NCBI GenBank assembly: GCA_944470555.2
Contig: OX104127.1
Coordinates: 143,941,787-144,005,786, forward strand
Direction: 5' to 3'
Source of the DNA: Heterobilharzia americana
Taxonomy: Eukaryota; Platyhelminthes; Trematoda; Strigeidida; Schistosomatidae
DNA: 64,000 bases
The notes beneath the pieces are model-generated. The model saw only the letters and a program-made list of their open reading frames with translations. It was not told the origin of the DNA and did no database searches. Positions 34,611-46,379 of this stretch are shown here, piece by piece; positions within the stretch are counted from its first letter, which is position 1, and each line of letters begins with the position of its first letter. Made by a program: the position numbers and the translations under genes.

Positions 34611-36320
34611 AGCAGAAGTGCATCAGTTCAATTTGCTACACTTCACAGTAGCATATAAAAACAAGCAGGTTGTAAAAGAGTGATGTTACAAAATCAAAAT
34701 GTGTGGAAAAAGCTAGAATTTAAACAATGAGTGTCAGTGAAAATCTTCAAACGTCTAAAGATGCCATAGAGAGGATACATCTGCACTAATGTAACCCATT
34801 TTCAGCCATATCACTTAAAGTATCCAACCACTGATTTCCGCTATCTTGAGGAGGTCAGTCAGGTAAGTGGTGCATCGGTATGCGGTAAGCCATTTCAGTC
34901 GGTGAAGTTTAACAACCTCATCGCTGACCTGAACTGCTTACCTAGTACCACCCGCTTTCCCTCGCCATGACATAACGCAGTAATTATACACAACATACTC
35001 TTATCTCATATCTATTTTCAGTGGCCATGTCTCACACCCGTATAATAGGAGAGAATGGACTGCAGTGCAGTGTACTCCTTTGAGTACTCAAAGTTGGACA
35101 AGTGACCTTTGTGGAGCAAGCTTTTTAGGCTAGACATCTACCACAATACTTCTGGGTTTACATAGTGGAATGTCGCATTCAGGTTGGAATATATAGCAAG
35201 TGTCGCACGTCAGCGGATATATCTGTGTTTGAGAACCAATAAACAGTTGAGGATTCGATTGACCCACTTTCATCCAGGCCCAAAATCTCTCTGGTTTTCT
35301 CGAGTTCGTTGTTCTTCAGCCTAGTTAGAAGTCATCTAACGATGGTCACTAGTATATCAGAGACATTCGTAATACGGATTATCCTGTGGTTATCATGAGA
35401 TGGCATCGATTTCTTAAAATGAACTGGAATAATTAGTGATGTAAACCAGCCTTACACATTTGCCTCTGATTTCCGTACATCAGCTTGTAACTTCGTACTC
35501 AACCTTTTAATTTTCTACCTGTATCTGCACAGACTTGTGGCGGTAAATCGTCAAGTCCTGTTGCTTTCAACCGGTATCAAAGCTTCATCGTTTTCATTGA
35601 CGGTTTCACAACCCATGGTCTTTTTGAGCCATTTTCCCCACCAAAAACTTAACTTATTGCGGTCCATTATTTGTTGCTGTCGCCTTCTTTATTCATCTCA
35701 CTTTCACCCACTACCACTGTTGGCGATCGTTAATTTGAAAATTAATTAACTTTCAAGTTGTTTTCGCTTTTCATGGTGGTTAGCGTCAGCTGGAATGAAT
35801 CATCTCGAATCATGGGATGACGTTGCAGAAATCCACTGATTTTTGGGACGTTTGGATATGGCTTTCTAATTGTCTGCCACTGTTTCTAGAGCGGATTGGA
35901 TATTATGTCGGTTTTCATCTCCAAGAGAAAAGCTATCATGGTCCTGTAAATGCTTAGTTATTTTCCCCCTGGATTCTTGCTTGACGTTCTCATCTTCCAG
36001 TTGAGTGCATACAGGGGTCACTGTTGTCTCTTTCCTGCCCTTATCGAAGTGTTTACATACGTTTCCCAGTTTTACTACGTGAATGAAGTTCAGTCATCTG
36101 TTTGACAGAGAATGGAAGTTCTCCAACAATGGCTTATAGCGATATTATCTGTTCCCACCGTTGGTGTAACGCCGACGGACATCAGCTGTCTCTCATTGTG
36201 CTTAGAATTGGCATTGGTCAGAAGCAAGTGATTGTCAGAACGAAACTGCAAGAGGTGATCACTGTTGCCGCTTCTTTGGCATGAGATCTCGTAAATACAC
36301 CTAAAAGACATTTTTGACTG
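34610..36320 (-). mobile_element. CR1-like retrotransposon remnant, inverted
   Basis: On the minus strand the 3' tail lies at 34610-34900 and a decayed C-terminal part at about 34.9-35.2 kb. A stretch like YRLKATGLDDLPPQVCAD, resembling the 'LKNNKAPGPDDLPP' motif, falls near 35525-35580, and an endonuclease-like part with NIAISHCWR near 36115-36145. The order fits one insertion cut by stops and frameshifts. Confidence 0.65.
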
Positions 36321-36394
36321 TTTAAACTTCCCTTCCCCTGAGTGCTGAAGTCATGTGGATGATATCTGAAAGATTTGAACATGCAGTATACATT

Positions 36395-36485
36395 TTATAC
36401 TGGGTGATGAATGAAGGTGAGATGAAGATTTGGACCGCAGCCGGACTAGAACCAGCGACCTATACATTTTGTTAGCATCTCCACC
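36395..36485 (-). mobile_element. tRNA-like SINE head, decayed
   Basis: The minus strand has a B-box-like CTGGTTCTAGTCCGG followed by GGTCCAAATCTTCATCT, which is also seen at 43575-43605. It is a small SINE fragment. Confidence 0.4.
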
Positions 36486-37285
36486 TTAACCTATCTATTG
36501 AGAAATTTAAAATTTTTTTGTGTAACCTCATAAAATGTATGATCGTTTTGAGCTATTTTCAGACTACTTATGTTGTCTATCCTGTTTTTCATAAGTTTTG
36601 TTTACTTTCAACTGTAAACTTCTTACAACAATGAGTTTAATTAAACTATAGGTTAAGTCGATAAAAGTTTTCAAGCTTAATTCACATTTTACTAAGTTTT
36701 TTTGGTTGTCATTATGGCTTTATGAAACTTATTTTTCAATTACTTAGACTGTGAAGTGTACATATACGTTTTTGTCTCATTCAACTAATCAAAAATCAGA
36801 TTCACATATGTGTCCTTCAAGGTTGTTCGATTAACAAGGTTGTCTGATATTTTATTTCTGCACCATATATTGGGTAGAGCAAAACTAAATAAAATAGCTT
36901 TGTAAACAATAGTCTTCTACAATATATTAGTCATTTGGATATTTTAGATTCTATACCGGGATACTATCAAGATTTTCATTTGGAAACCTGCCATATTCTC
37001 GAATTTGGCAAGATCCCAAGTATCATTGAATAGGCTATAATATTTAGTTCACTGTGACAGAGGAACACCTCTATACCTTTCTATGAACTATCATCACTTT
37101 GTGACCGAATAATATGGCAAATACTGGGTGCTGAGTAAAAAGGTTGACATTAGATATGGTTTGTATCTGTATAACAGCATCTTTGACATGAAACAATCCC
37201 TACTTTTCTCACAGAAGTCCGGTCTGAGCTTCCTCAGGGAAAAAGTCAAAATAAAATATCAAGGATATATAGATGAATCCCAGAG
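36486..37285. other. No recognisable gene
   Basis: AT-rich DNA with short ORFs only, upstream of the second RTE copy. Confidence 0.35.
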
Positions 37286-37289
37286 ACAA

Positions 37290-38695
37290 CCGCGAACATC
37301 CTCACACCACTTTTACAGAAGGTTTGGAAGAAAGGAAAGGCAACTGCCGAGTGGAAGAAGGGCGACATTGTCAAGCTCTCAAAGAACGGAAACCTTAGTC
37401 TCTGCAAGAACTGGCGAGGAATCATACTCCTGTCCATGTCCAACACAAGCAAAATATTGAGCCACATCATACTGGAGAGGCTAAACAGAAAGTGCTCTGC
37501 ATTCAAAATCACAACCAGAACAGATTGGTTGACTTCAGGAAGAACAAATCATGTGCGGATCAAATTCCAACCCTACGCCGCTACGCATCATCATAGAACA
37601 CAGAATAGAATGGCAGAACAGCAACTCTTTACCTCAACTTCATCGACCTTGAGAAGACCTTTGATCGAGGCGTCGACCGAGAAGTAATTTGTCAGGCAGC
37701 TGCTTCAACACTACGGTTTTAGTGTCACAAACTTTATCAACCACATTCAACAGCAGCTATATGCTGTGTGGTGATACACGTCAAGTGATTCACAAAGAAA
37801 GCTCAGTGATGCCTTTGAAGTGAAGACAGGCAGGAGTAAGACAAGGTCGCCGCCTACTATCACCGATGATCTTCATGATTGTGGTCGAATCGAATCGACT
37901 CGACTCGACTGAATCATGCAACAAACAACTGTGAGGAGATGTGAGAAGATAGGCATACGCTGTTTGAGAAGACTGATGAAAAGACCCTTGGAGATTCAGA
38001 TCTTGCAGATGATGATTTATGTCTAGTGACTTATCGTACAAACTCGAAGATCTACAGGCAAAAATTAACAAGTTGGCAGTAGAGGCGATACAGCGAAGGA
38101 AGACGGGATTCCCTTCAGGTGAACGTAGAGAAAGAAGACAGAGGTGATAAAGATACCCAACCAACAACAGTAACAACAACAACACAACAGCACCAATCAC
38201 CATGAACTGGAGAGATCGAAAGGAAGTAGTCTCTTCCACCTGTCTAGGCAAGGCAGCATCGTCTCAACTACAGGCTGTGAGACAAACGAGGACGTCAAAG
38301 CCATCCAGGATCAGAAGGACAGTGAGACAAGCCTTCCTGCATTAACCTGAAATCAGTGTGGGGATTTACTCCACTGCACTGCACTGCACTGCACTGCACT
38401 GCACTGCACCGCACTTGACTGGACTCAGCACAAAGTGTGAACAAGATGCGGATTTTCAACACCAATTCAGTCAGTCAAGTCACTGCCTCCACGTGATGGT
38501 TGAGAGACTTGGGTCATTGCGAAAAGCATTTCCAACAAAATACACACATTCACCAACAGCTGCCACCTACACGCACTCGATACTGAATACCAGGTGGTCA
38601 GAAAGAATAAGCAGCAAGGAACTCTGGCTAGCTGGCGACGAACCAACCGTGAACCCATCGCCCAACAAATATGTAGAAGAAAGTGGAGATGGATT
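37290..38695 (+). mobile_element. RTE-like fragment, inverted copy of 29730-31110 (arm 2)
   Basis: The sense strand reads WRGIILLSMSNTSKILSHII (about 37409-37470), a damaged FIDLEKTFD (about 37635-37663) and the RTE C-terminal segments, with stops and frameshifts. It lacks the 5' half and the last 200 or so bases of the element. The same substitutions and tandem tracts as in arm 1 show that it is a duplicate of that copy, or its parent, and not an independent insertion. Confidence 0.85.
38371..38412. repeat. Pentanucleotide tract (CTGCA)7
   Basis: Seven CTGCA units, the complement of the GTGCA tract at 30011-30047, which has five. Confidence 0.9.
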
Positions 38696-38699
38696 ACCC

Positions 38700-39075
38700 A
38701 ATACCCCAATACTTCTTGTCTATTGACCTAACCTCCCTGCTTGAGTGCTGAAGTCATTCGTTAATATGACCATTGGTGTATGTTCTGTCCTCCGCATCAC
38801 GACTGAAATCGTATTCCACCACTCACCCTTTATGTTGTACGAAATGGAGTGAATAATCCTTTGGGAAAAGAGGATAAGTGGACATCAACGAGTGCCATTG
38901 CGTCTATTAAGTCAAACAGAACCACTCAGTCGAACAACATACAGAAAACCATCAACTAAGACTTAGTTGGGAAGTTGACTTTCTGCTCCAAAATCCGAGG
39001 CAAGTCATAGGAACTAGACACTGAACATACTGAGATCTGCATAATAAATTTACGGATTCACTCCATTGGCCAGGT
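38700..39075. repeat. Inverted duplication, arm 2, outer block
   Basis: Reverse complement of 27290-27642. It directly abuts the RTE block at 38695-38701 (GGATT then ACCCAATACCCC), whereas in arm 1 the two blocks are 2.09 kb apart. This fits a deletion in arm 2 after the duplication. Confidence 0.8.
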
Positions 39076-41400
39076 GATTGCTATACTGACATCAGAACTC
39101 AGCTTCCTGGTATGGAATGTTGAACAAAAATTCTTTAGGAAATTAGTTACATTTTGGAGGAACCGTAAATTCTGAAGAAAAATAAATGCCTATATGGTTC
39201 ACACTTGTAATATTCTCTCACGCACAGATACCAATAGAATAGGAATCATGAAACCTTAGCAGATTACATTGGTTATGTTCACGTCTGAAACTAAAGTTGA
39301 CATTCTGAAATTGTGGATTGTCGTGACCAATTTTATTCACGAAGGTCCATCGTCTAACAGTAGATAGGAAATCGTTCATTTGGTAACTGTCTGTTGCGAT
39401 ATGAATAAAATAAATCACTTTTTTTAAGAATGAAAGAACATTCATACTTTACTAGCAAACTAAAATTCTTTAATTATGCTCATGAAAACATAGGGTTCAT
39501 TTAGAATAATATGTTAAACTCTGTAGATATCACCTTGGAAAGTGCGACGACTAGCTTGCTTCAAAGATCCATTCGTCGAAATGATGCCTAAAATAAACTG
39601 TACTTACATTTTAGGAGCAATTCTCACCCACTTTTAAACGGGCATTTGTCAAAACACTGTACTATTAGGATACGTTGATATGGTAACTTGCAAGAAGAGT
39701 TGCTGAGTACTGAAAATATCCCACTGGTCAAAGGTTATCCATAGATATTTACCAGTAAATACGGGATATCTAAGGACATTAAGCTAAAGAAAATTATAGT
39801 ATGTGAGAAGCCATCTTTTCGATGAACTCAGATATTACAGGAAGAATTATAAGAAGCCTGAAAACCGCACTGAACAGAACAAATCGTGCAGCCACGTTGA
39901 TCTCTCTCTACGGAACAACATGATCCTTCGCACAATCAAAAGTCCACAGGTTTCCCAACTGTTTCACGTCGAATTGTTTGTACGATTTAGCGTGCATCTG
40001 TGGTAGCAATACACCGAGAGAACAGAGAGAGGGGTATATCTCAGGTTCTCTAAACACATACCAAACAACCCACGTTTTAGTTTAACAATTACTTGAGTAG
40101 TGCAGTATCTCCGCATTTTGCCAGTACAGAACATAAAGCAGACATCTTAGAAACCTTGACGTTAGTGAACAAACAGCGTAACTCGAACCTTCTAAATTTT
40201 ACCGAGGATGTAGCGACCAAACAACATTTTGAAAAAGAAGCCGTGATCAATCTTTCTTTGCCCTGTTAATCTAATTTTTCACTCTCCTTTTTATAATTTA
40301 AAACTATCATTGTTGAAGAAAGAGTAGCCTCCGTAATTAGGTAGCCTAGTAGAAAATGTTTAGATGTTTGAAGTGATGAGTACTAGGATTATATCTCAGC
40401 AGCGACAACAACTTTCACTGGAATACAGATATGTCTTACTGGCGAGTCAAAATTACTACAAATTACGCATTCTGTATTCGACTACTAGCCGCTATTTATC
40501 ATAAATATCAAGATAAAAATATAGGATATTTGGAGGTGTCCCCACAAGTGCGCATATTCCCCGAGTGGCAGATCAGTACAGTCCAAAGCGATCAACATCA
40601 GAAAATAACAAACCGTACTGTGATACGCTTTTAATGTCCATGTTGTGTCCAATTTCTGTTTTAAGTAAATAAGAGTGTCATATGTAGTTAGTGTATCTAT
40701 AAGGAGCTTAACTCATGATTTATTGCTTTGAACATCATATAAATCATAAAGTTCAATGGATAACATCATAATGCAAGACATCATCGTTCACATGCATACT
40801 TGTAACATCTGTTAGTGATAACTAAAAGAGTTGTCAGATTTAATTTGCCTTAATTATCTAGCATAGCTGAGAATGTCAACCTCAAATCCAATTTTATATA
40901 CCGATTTACCACATGTACGTTAGTCTTCAGGTGTCACAAAATTTGGTATGCACTGTAGTTTTTCTTAATTCTGCGTCATATTTTTTATTATGATTCATAT
41001 GCTGCCTCAGATATCAAGAAATCAATTGGTCACTTCACCTTCTATTTTCATGTTCGCATTCTTTTGTTGTAAAATTTCATCTGTTGAGTAAAACAAGTTT
41101 ATAAGTACATAGTTGTGGCTGTTTATCATCCAACTAGCATTAAACAATTAAGTATTTTTCACCAAGGTTTTCCTTCATGGTTGGCGACTTGGTGTAACTA
41201 GGAAATAAAGTTTAAACGGTACTTCTCTACTTGAGTATCTCATAACATTTGCCTTCACATTGTAATACTAAATATCCAAGAGTAGTATTGATATCAGAAG
41301 CAGTAACCTTCAATATTTGACTAATGTTTAAGATATTAGACCAAGCAACAAACTCATCGTTGCTGCCGTCGAAAATCAACAACCTTCAACTGTAATTTGG
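39076..41400. other. No recognisable gene
   Basis: About 2.3 kb of AT-rich DNA. ORFs at 39803-40006 and 40431-40634 (67 codons each) have no motif that I recognise, no convincing splice context, and are not called. Confidence 0.4.
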
Positions 41401-41444
41401 GTGTTGATTTATTTATGGAAAGAACGGGTTCGGTCCCCCCGGAC

Positions 41445-42170
41445 CCTGTCCTCTCTGGGTCAGAATCCAATGGTCCATATTTCCAACTTCTGTTAGCTCA
41501 CGATATAGCGCAGACCGCCACCCAATGTCATCGTTGAGTATTTGTCCTCACGGCCATCAGGCTTTGACTCCACCGGTCACGACTTGTCATTGGAACTTCG
41601 GGAATACTTCTCGAAGCTAGTCACCAACGAGCACTAGTTCAATTAAATTTTGAGGTTTCCAAGGTTTCCTTTGTTCCTCCAACTGATGTCAGTCTTCGAT
41701 GAATAACAACTTGAAACCTTCAACTGTGTCTGCCAATGTACATTCCAAGACAAATACATTAGGAGAAAGGGGAGAAAGGTTGTTATTTGATATTCGTTGT
41801 ATATCCTTTAAACTTCAGGTTGATATTCAGCATGGACTGACAATAGTCGGAGAAACATTGGAAACCTGAGAGCACTGGGCAGTTGTTTCATTCTACTAGA
41901 AGACTTCTCAGTAGTGCACATCCATGACCTTCACATTCCCCAGCCAACACGTTCCTACTGAACCACCGGGCCAAAATCCAGTGGTTCATATTTCCTATTT
42001 TTGTCAGTTTCCTACATAGCACGACCTACATCCAATGCCATCGTTGAATAACTGTCCTCATGTTCAACTTGGTTGGCCCGACCGGGCACGACTTCTTATT
42101 GGAATTTCTGGAATCATTTTTCGAAGCTAGTCACCAATGAGCACTAGATTAATTAAACTTTTAGGTTGAA
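41445..42170. mobile_element. Family-B SINEs, two adjacent copies
   Basis: Two copies of the repeat seen at 6.66-7.2 kb lie close together (about 41450-41735 and 41815-42170). Each has the segment TCATCGTTGAGTATTTGTCC or a near match, then TCGAAGCTAGTCACCAA. The first copy ends with the reversed GTTCCTCCAACTGATGTCAG end, so the block has inverted parts. Confidence 0.65.
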
Positions 42171-42479
42171 AAGTTTAAAATTACTCAACAGTGTGGTTTT
42201 TCCTCATTTGCTGGATACTGAACGAAGCAGATAAACCTAACTCATGTAAAGTAAAGCAGACTTTATCACAGTTTCCTGAATCAATTGCCATCAAAAAGTT
42301 TAAGTCTAATTTATGGACTCAAAGGGATACAGTCCTCAGTCTCTTACTGTTGGGGTGTATACCGTTTATCAAAAATGCATACAAAACTTCGATCACGTCA
42401 GTTTTTCTATTTTCCTCTCTTCTCCTCTTTTTAAACCAGTTTTTTTCCTGAACACTGTTCATCTTAGTCTTTCACTTAT

Positions 42480-42700
42480 AGTTACAAGCAACAACAGTAA
42501 AACTATACCAATCGTACAAGAAGTGGCTATCGTGATTTGGTGGTCTAGTGGATAATGTTCTGGTGTTTAAAGTGATCGGTTGAGTTGCAGTCTTATTGGG
42601 AAGAATATCGCTCACTGGGGAGCAGGTATATACAGCTGACGGGTTCAGAATAGGACGACACTTGCATCCTGGATTCCACTACTAGTCACTATCCATCAAT
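42480..42700 (+). mobile_element. Hammerhead-bearing SINE, decayed
   Basis: The leader AAGCAACAACAGTAAAACTA lies at about 42484 and a tRNA-like A-box region TGGTGGTCTAGTGGATAATG at 42538-42557. CACTGGGGAGCAGG follows, then the hammerhead region 42631-42685 and CACTACTAGTCACTATCCATC. Both core boxes are mutated (CTGACGG for CUGANGA, GACA for GAAA), so no cleavage is expected. Confidence 0.75.
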
Positions 42701-43500
42701 AATATATATTTCACTTGTTGTGTTATTACTATTATCATCTGTATTATTATCCTTTAGTTCATGCAGCCTAGCTCTATTAGTTATATTGGTATGAATGAGT
42801 GCATGCTGATAACTTTATATTTGTAATTGTAAAGGCTGATGAAAATCTGTATTTGATTTAACTATGTTCTCTAGTTATCTTGAATTCCTCAATTTCTCTT
42901 AGTTTTCTATTCTATTCAATGATTTCTCTCAGAACGCTGTCGAACTCTGATTCTATCAACCGTTTTCTACAATTCTTATCCCACTCCTGCTAAGTATGGC
43001 TAACATTTTCGACATAAATACTTATCCAATTTGTACAGCATAGTCATACTGACTGTGTGAACAAAGATTGTTTAATTTCTTCACATCGAACACATTTCTA
43101 TGGACTTCCTTTCTATAAACTGTTAAAGTAGTAAAATATGTGAAATAAACTAAATCGCCATTTTCAACCCTGCTGAAATAGGATCGTTTTCCACGATTAA
43201 ACCAGGTAGTGCTGCTTTGGACTGTCATTAAATACTTTTCAGTCATATAGAATATTTAGTCTGTAAAAGACTAACCACTTTCCATTTTTGCAGATGAACA
43301 ATAGCATGAAATATAATTGGAAACTGAGGAAGAAGAAATGGTAAATCAAGCCTGTTTTTTTCAAAGTGTTTACAGGAATCAAAAAGAAAACTAACGCTTG
43401 TTTATATTTTATTACAGCGCTACATGATATCAAAGTTATTATATGCCTTAAGAGTAAATAAAAGGACCATTTCTCTTTCTCCCTTCCTCTAGTTAAAGAG
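42701..43500. other. No recognisable gene
   Basis: AT-rich DNA. Minus-strand ORFs at 43022-43517 have no recognisable motif and are not called. Confidence 0.35.
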
Positions 43501-43504
43501 CAAA

Positions 43505-43870
43505 TAATGGCTATCATTTCAACTATCTGAGATAACTGTGGTTTAACAGACTAGTATTAATAATAATTCGAATTTGACCACGGTCTAAATCTTCATTTTA
43601 CCTTAAATCATCACCCACTATGCCAAACCACAGCTATCTCAGGTAGTCAAAATGATAATCAATATGATGCTCCCTCTCTCCAGTTCAGTTAGATTTGGAT
43701 TTGAATGAGACGTTCTGACTGGGCAACCAGTGTGAAGAAGATCAAGCTGTAGTAATGCGACACAAATTCACATGGTAGTCGGCCTCGTGACTTGGTTGAT
43801 AGAGTACCGGGTCGGAAACCCAGTGATCTCTGGTTTGAATCCCACCGTGGCCCAAATTTTATTTCACCTA
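43505..43870 (+). mobile_element. tRNA-derived SINE and reversed partner
   Basis: At 43785-43860 a tRNA-like segment has GACTTGGTTGATAGAGTACC (A-box region) and a good B-box GGTTTGAATCCC (43832-43843). The preceding 280 bases are the reverse complement of the repeat at 20330-20535. They contain a short inverted repeat themselves (a TCAACTATCTGAGATAACTG-like sequence and its complement), so this is again an inverted SINE pair. Confidence 0.5.
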
Positions 43871-44541
43871 CAATCATTACCTACTATCGATTAATGGTTT
43901 GTTCAAATTATAAAAGTTTGGTTTTGTTCTTCATATTCAATAGTCAGAAATAAGTATAGTAATCAAACGTCAAATAAAGTAAACCTCATAACAGAGACAT
44001 TCAGAGGGAACAAATAAACATTTATTTTGTTCAGCCTAACAGAAATTACCCTTATAAGTGATATTGAAAGACATTAGATATACTGTTTGCGAAATTACTC
44101 TTAAAAATGACCAAAAGAATCACGTCAAAAGTTCCCTTCATAAGGCTTCTTACACACAGAGTCATCAAATCATTTATAATCCAAACTTCATGACATAAAA
44201 GTTATTTAAGGTATCTTGGAATTTTCAGTTTATCCAACCATAGGGGTTAATCATTTTCAAGTATTTATAAAATTTACTAAGATGTCAATTTATTCTTTGA
44301 TTTAAAAGGCGTATTTTGTTTGTTTATCGTATTTATCATTTGTTTATATCTCAAAAACGAGATGAGTATGCCTTAGACTACTCATCTTTCATTTAATGTC
44401 CTTACAAAATGACTTGAATAGTTCTAAGTTTAATGAGTTATACACTGACCTACTTTTTCCTACCTACATTATCACTTATTGGGACAAAATGAAGTCCATG
44501 ATCAGTTAACATAGTATCTCTGCTACTACTACTACCCACAC

Positions 44542-44577
<36 letters not shown>

Positions 44578-45275
44578 TACTACTACTACCACTACTACTA
44601 CATTTCTGTTCCATTGATACAGTGATTCTTTATTTTATTTTTTCTCCATGTCTTGCAATGTCTAAAATAAATGAGTAATGGTTTCAATTTTATTTTAAGA
44701 AAACAACATTAATCTACTTGAACAATTAAACTGTAAACACTATCCTTAAATGATGATCAATTTGACTTATCAGATGTTACATAAACCAATTAACATTGGT
44801 TACATATTTCAAAAAACGTAGTTAATTCTAATAAGAACTTCATTCAAGGATATGTATTTTTATCTTTTCCAATTTTTAGAATAAAACACTCACCCATATA
44901 TACTTTGTCATATGGACTGATAAATTTGTGTTTGTGTAAATTTCAAGTTTTATTATATGTCTAATATCCATCTAAGAGAAAATATGCACAGAATATTAAT
45001 TGAAAGTTTGTTTACAAAATGTATCTTCTGTAAAACAATATAAACATACTACAGATAAATAGTGTAAAGGGGAATCTACTTACTTAAAGTATGCGCTATA
45101 TTTTGAACAGTTCTATTCTCATTTAATACTCACAATTTTCATTGAAATGTTAATTAATACTTGGAAAAAAACAGATTTATATCTTTTTTGTGGTACAGTT
45201 TCCATAAAAGTGCATTTACTAAATAAATCAGCTGTAATAAATCATAGCTAATAAATTTGAAGCAGTCCCAGTTAG
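43871..45275. other. No recognisable gene; simple repeats
   Basis: AT-rich DNA without a supported ORF. A trinucleotide tract (ATT then ACT units) lies at about 44522-44600. Confidence 0.4.
44522..44600. repeat. Trinucleotide repeats (ATT)n and (ACT)n
   Basis: About 80 bases made of ACT and ATT units. It is an ordinary microsatellite. Confidence 0.9.
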
Positions 45276-45277
45276 TA

Positions 45278-45495
45278 TTAATGATGGATAGTGACTAGCA
45301 GTGGAACCCAAGATGTACGTTTCACCCTTTTCCGGACTCTTTGTCTGGATGTACCTACCTCCCAGTGAGCGATGTTGTTCCCATAAGCAACAACATTAAA
45401 ACGATACCCCTCAGACAAGTGGTGCCTATCGTGATTCGGTTGTTTATTGGGTAACGTTCTTGCATTTGAAGCGATCGGTTCCGAGTTGAACATAG
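45278..45495. mobile_element. Strand-switched hammerhead SINE
   Basis: The left part (45281-45372) is the hammerhead half on the minus strand, with GAAA kept but the CUGANGA box destroyed. The right part (from about 45383) carries AAGCAACAACATTAAAACGA and the tRNA-like head on the plus strand (TTGGGTAACGTTCTTGCATT, then GGTTCCGAGTTGAAC). The two halves therefore face opposite ways. Confidence 0.65.
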
Positions 45496-45639
45496 CGGTT
45501 GGCTTTGTGTGTAGCGATGATTCAGCAAGCTACATTGAATTGAAAGATACTTCCTTGAGGTCCTAAAAGGCAAAGCAGACAGCAGCCACTGTCACAATAA
45601 AAACAGATTGCGCGATGATAAGAGTTTAGGCAGGAAGCC

Positions 45640-46035
45640 CTACCGTTTATTGCACTGGATGTGACAGTAGTAAGGTTTTTTTTACCGGCTGATAGGTAGT
45701 CAGTGCTGATGCTGTCTTCTCAGTAGTAATAGTAAATGTTTTAGAATAGGTTGGCACCAAAATATCAAATTCTTCCCCACCAGGCAGTATTTCGGTTCCG
45801 ATGCCATGTCTTTTTCTTGTTCGATGATAGCACAATCAAATCTCAACCCTAGACTCATAAAAAAGCTGTGTGAGAGCCGCCTCAAGCGTATTTTATGGAA
45901 GCTCCATTATCACGCAAACTAATCAGCTTCCTCTTTCAGATGCCTTGCAAAATGGCTTCCACGATGTGGACAGATGGAATTCCTAGTATTAACCACCTGC
46001 CTGCTTCCAACAGCATGAAGAATCCAGCTAACATA
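45640..46035 (-). mobile_element. Decayed coding repeat, copy 2 (unknown family)
   Basis: Minus-strand frame MCYHRTRKRHGIGTE... matches the plus-strand frame at 28657-28830, and SNSMKNPA (46000-46025, other strand) matches the SNSMKNPN block near 28490. The copies are diverged at protein level. The element type is unknown. Confidence 0.55.
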
Positions 46036-46370
46036 AACCTAGATTCCTTACCTTTGTCGTTCTTCTTACTTTCACTTCCTGACACCAGCATCAAATCAGT
46101 ACAACATTCTCACACTTCCACCATGTGTCAATTACTACCAGTTCAAGCCAGTTAAACACCATTTATAGTTACGTTAAACTATGTTACCAATTTCAACATA
46201 TAAACCCTGTGCCAAACCAGACAACAGGTGTTTCTTGTCAAAACTCTGAAATCTTAAGCCTTGGATATGTGATGTGTTTCTTGGATGCGCATATACGACC
46301 GAAGTGGGGTTATTCCATAAAACCCACCTGAATGATATGTTGAATCTGCAAAACTCATTTTACTGGTTTC
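46036..46370. other. No recognisable gene
   Basis: Short unassigned stretch. Nothing beyond short ORFs. Confidence 0.35.
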
Positions 46371-46379
46371 CCCATTCTA

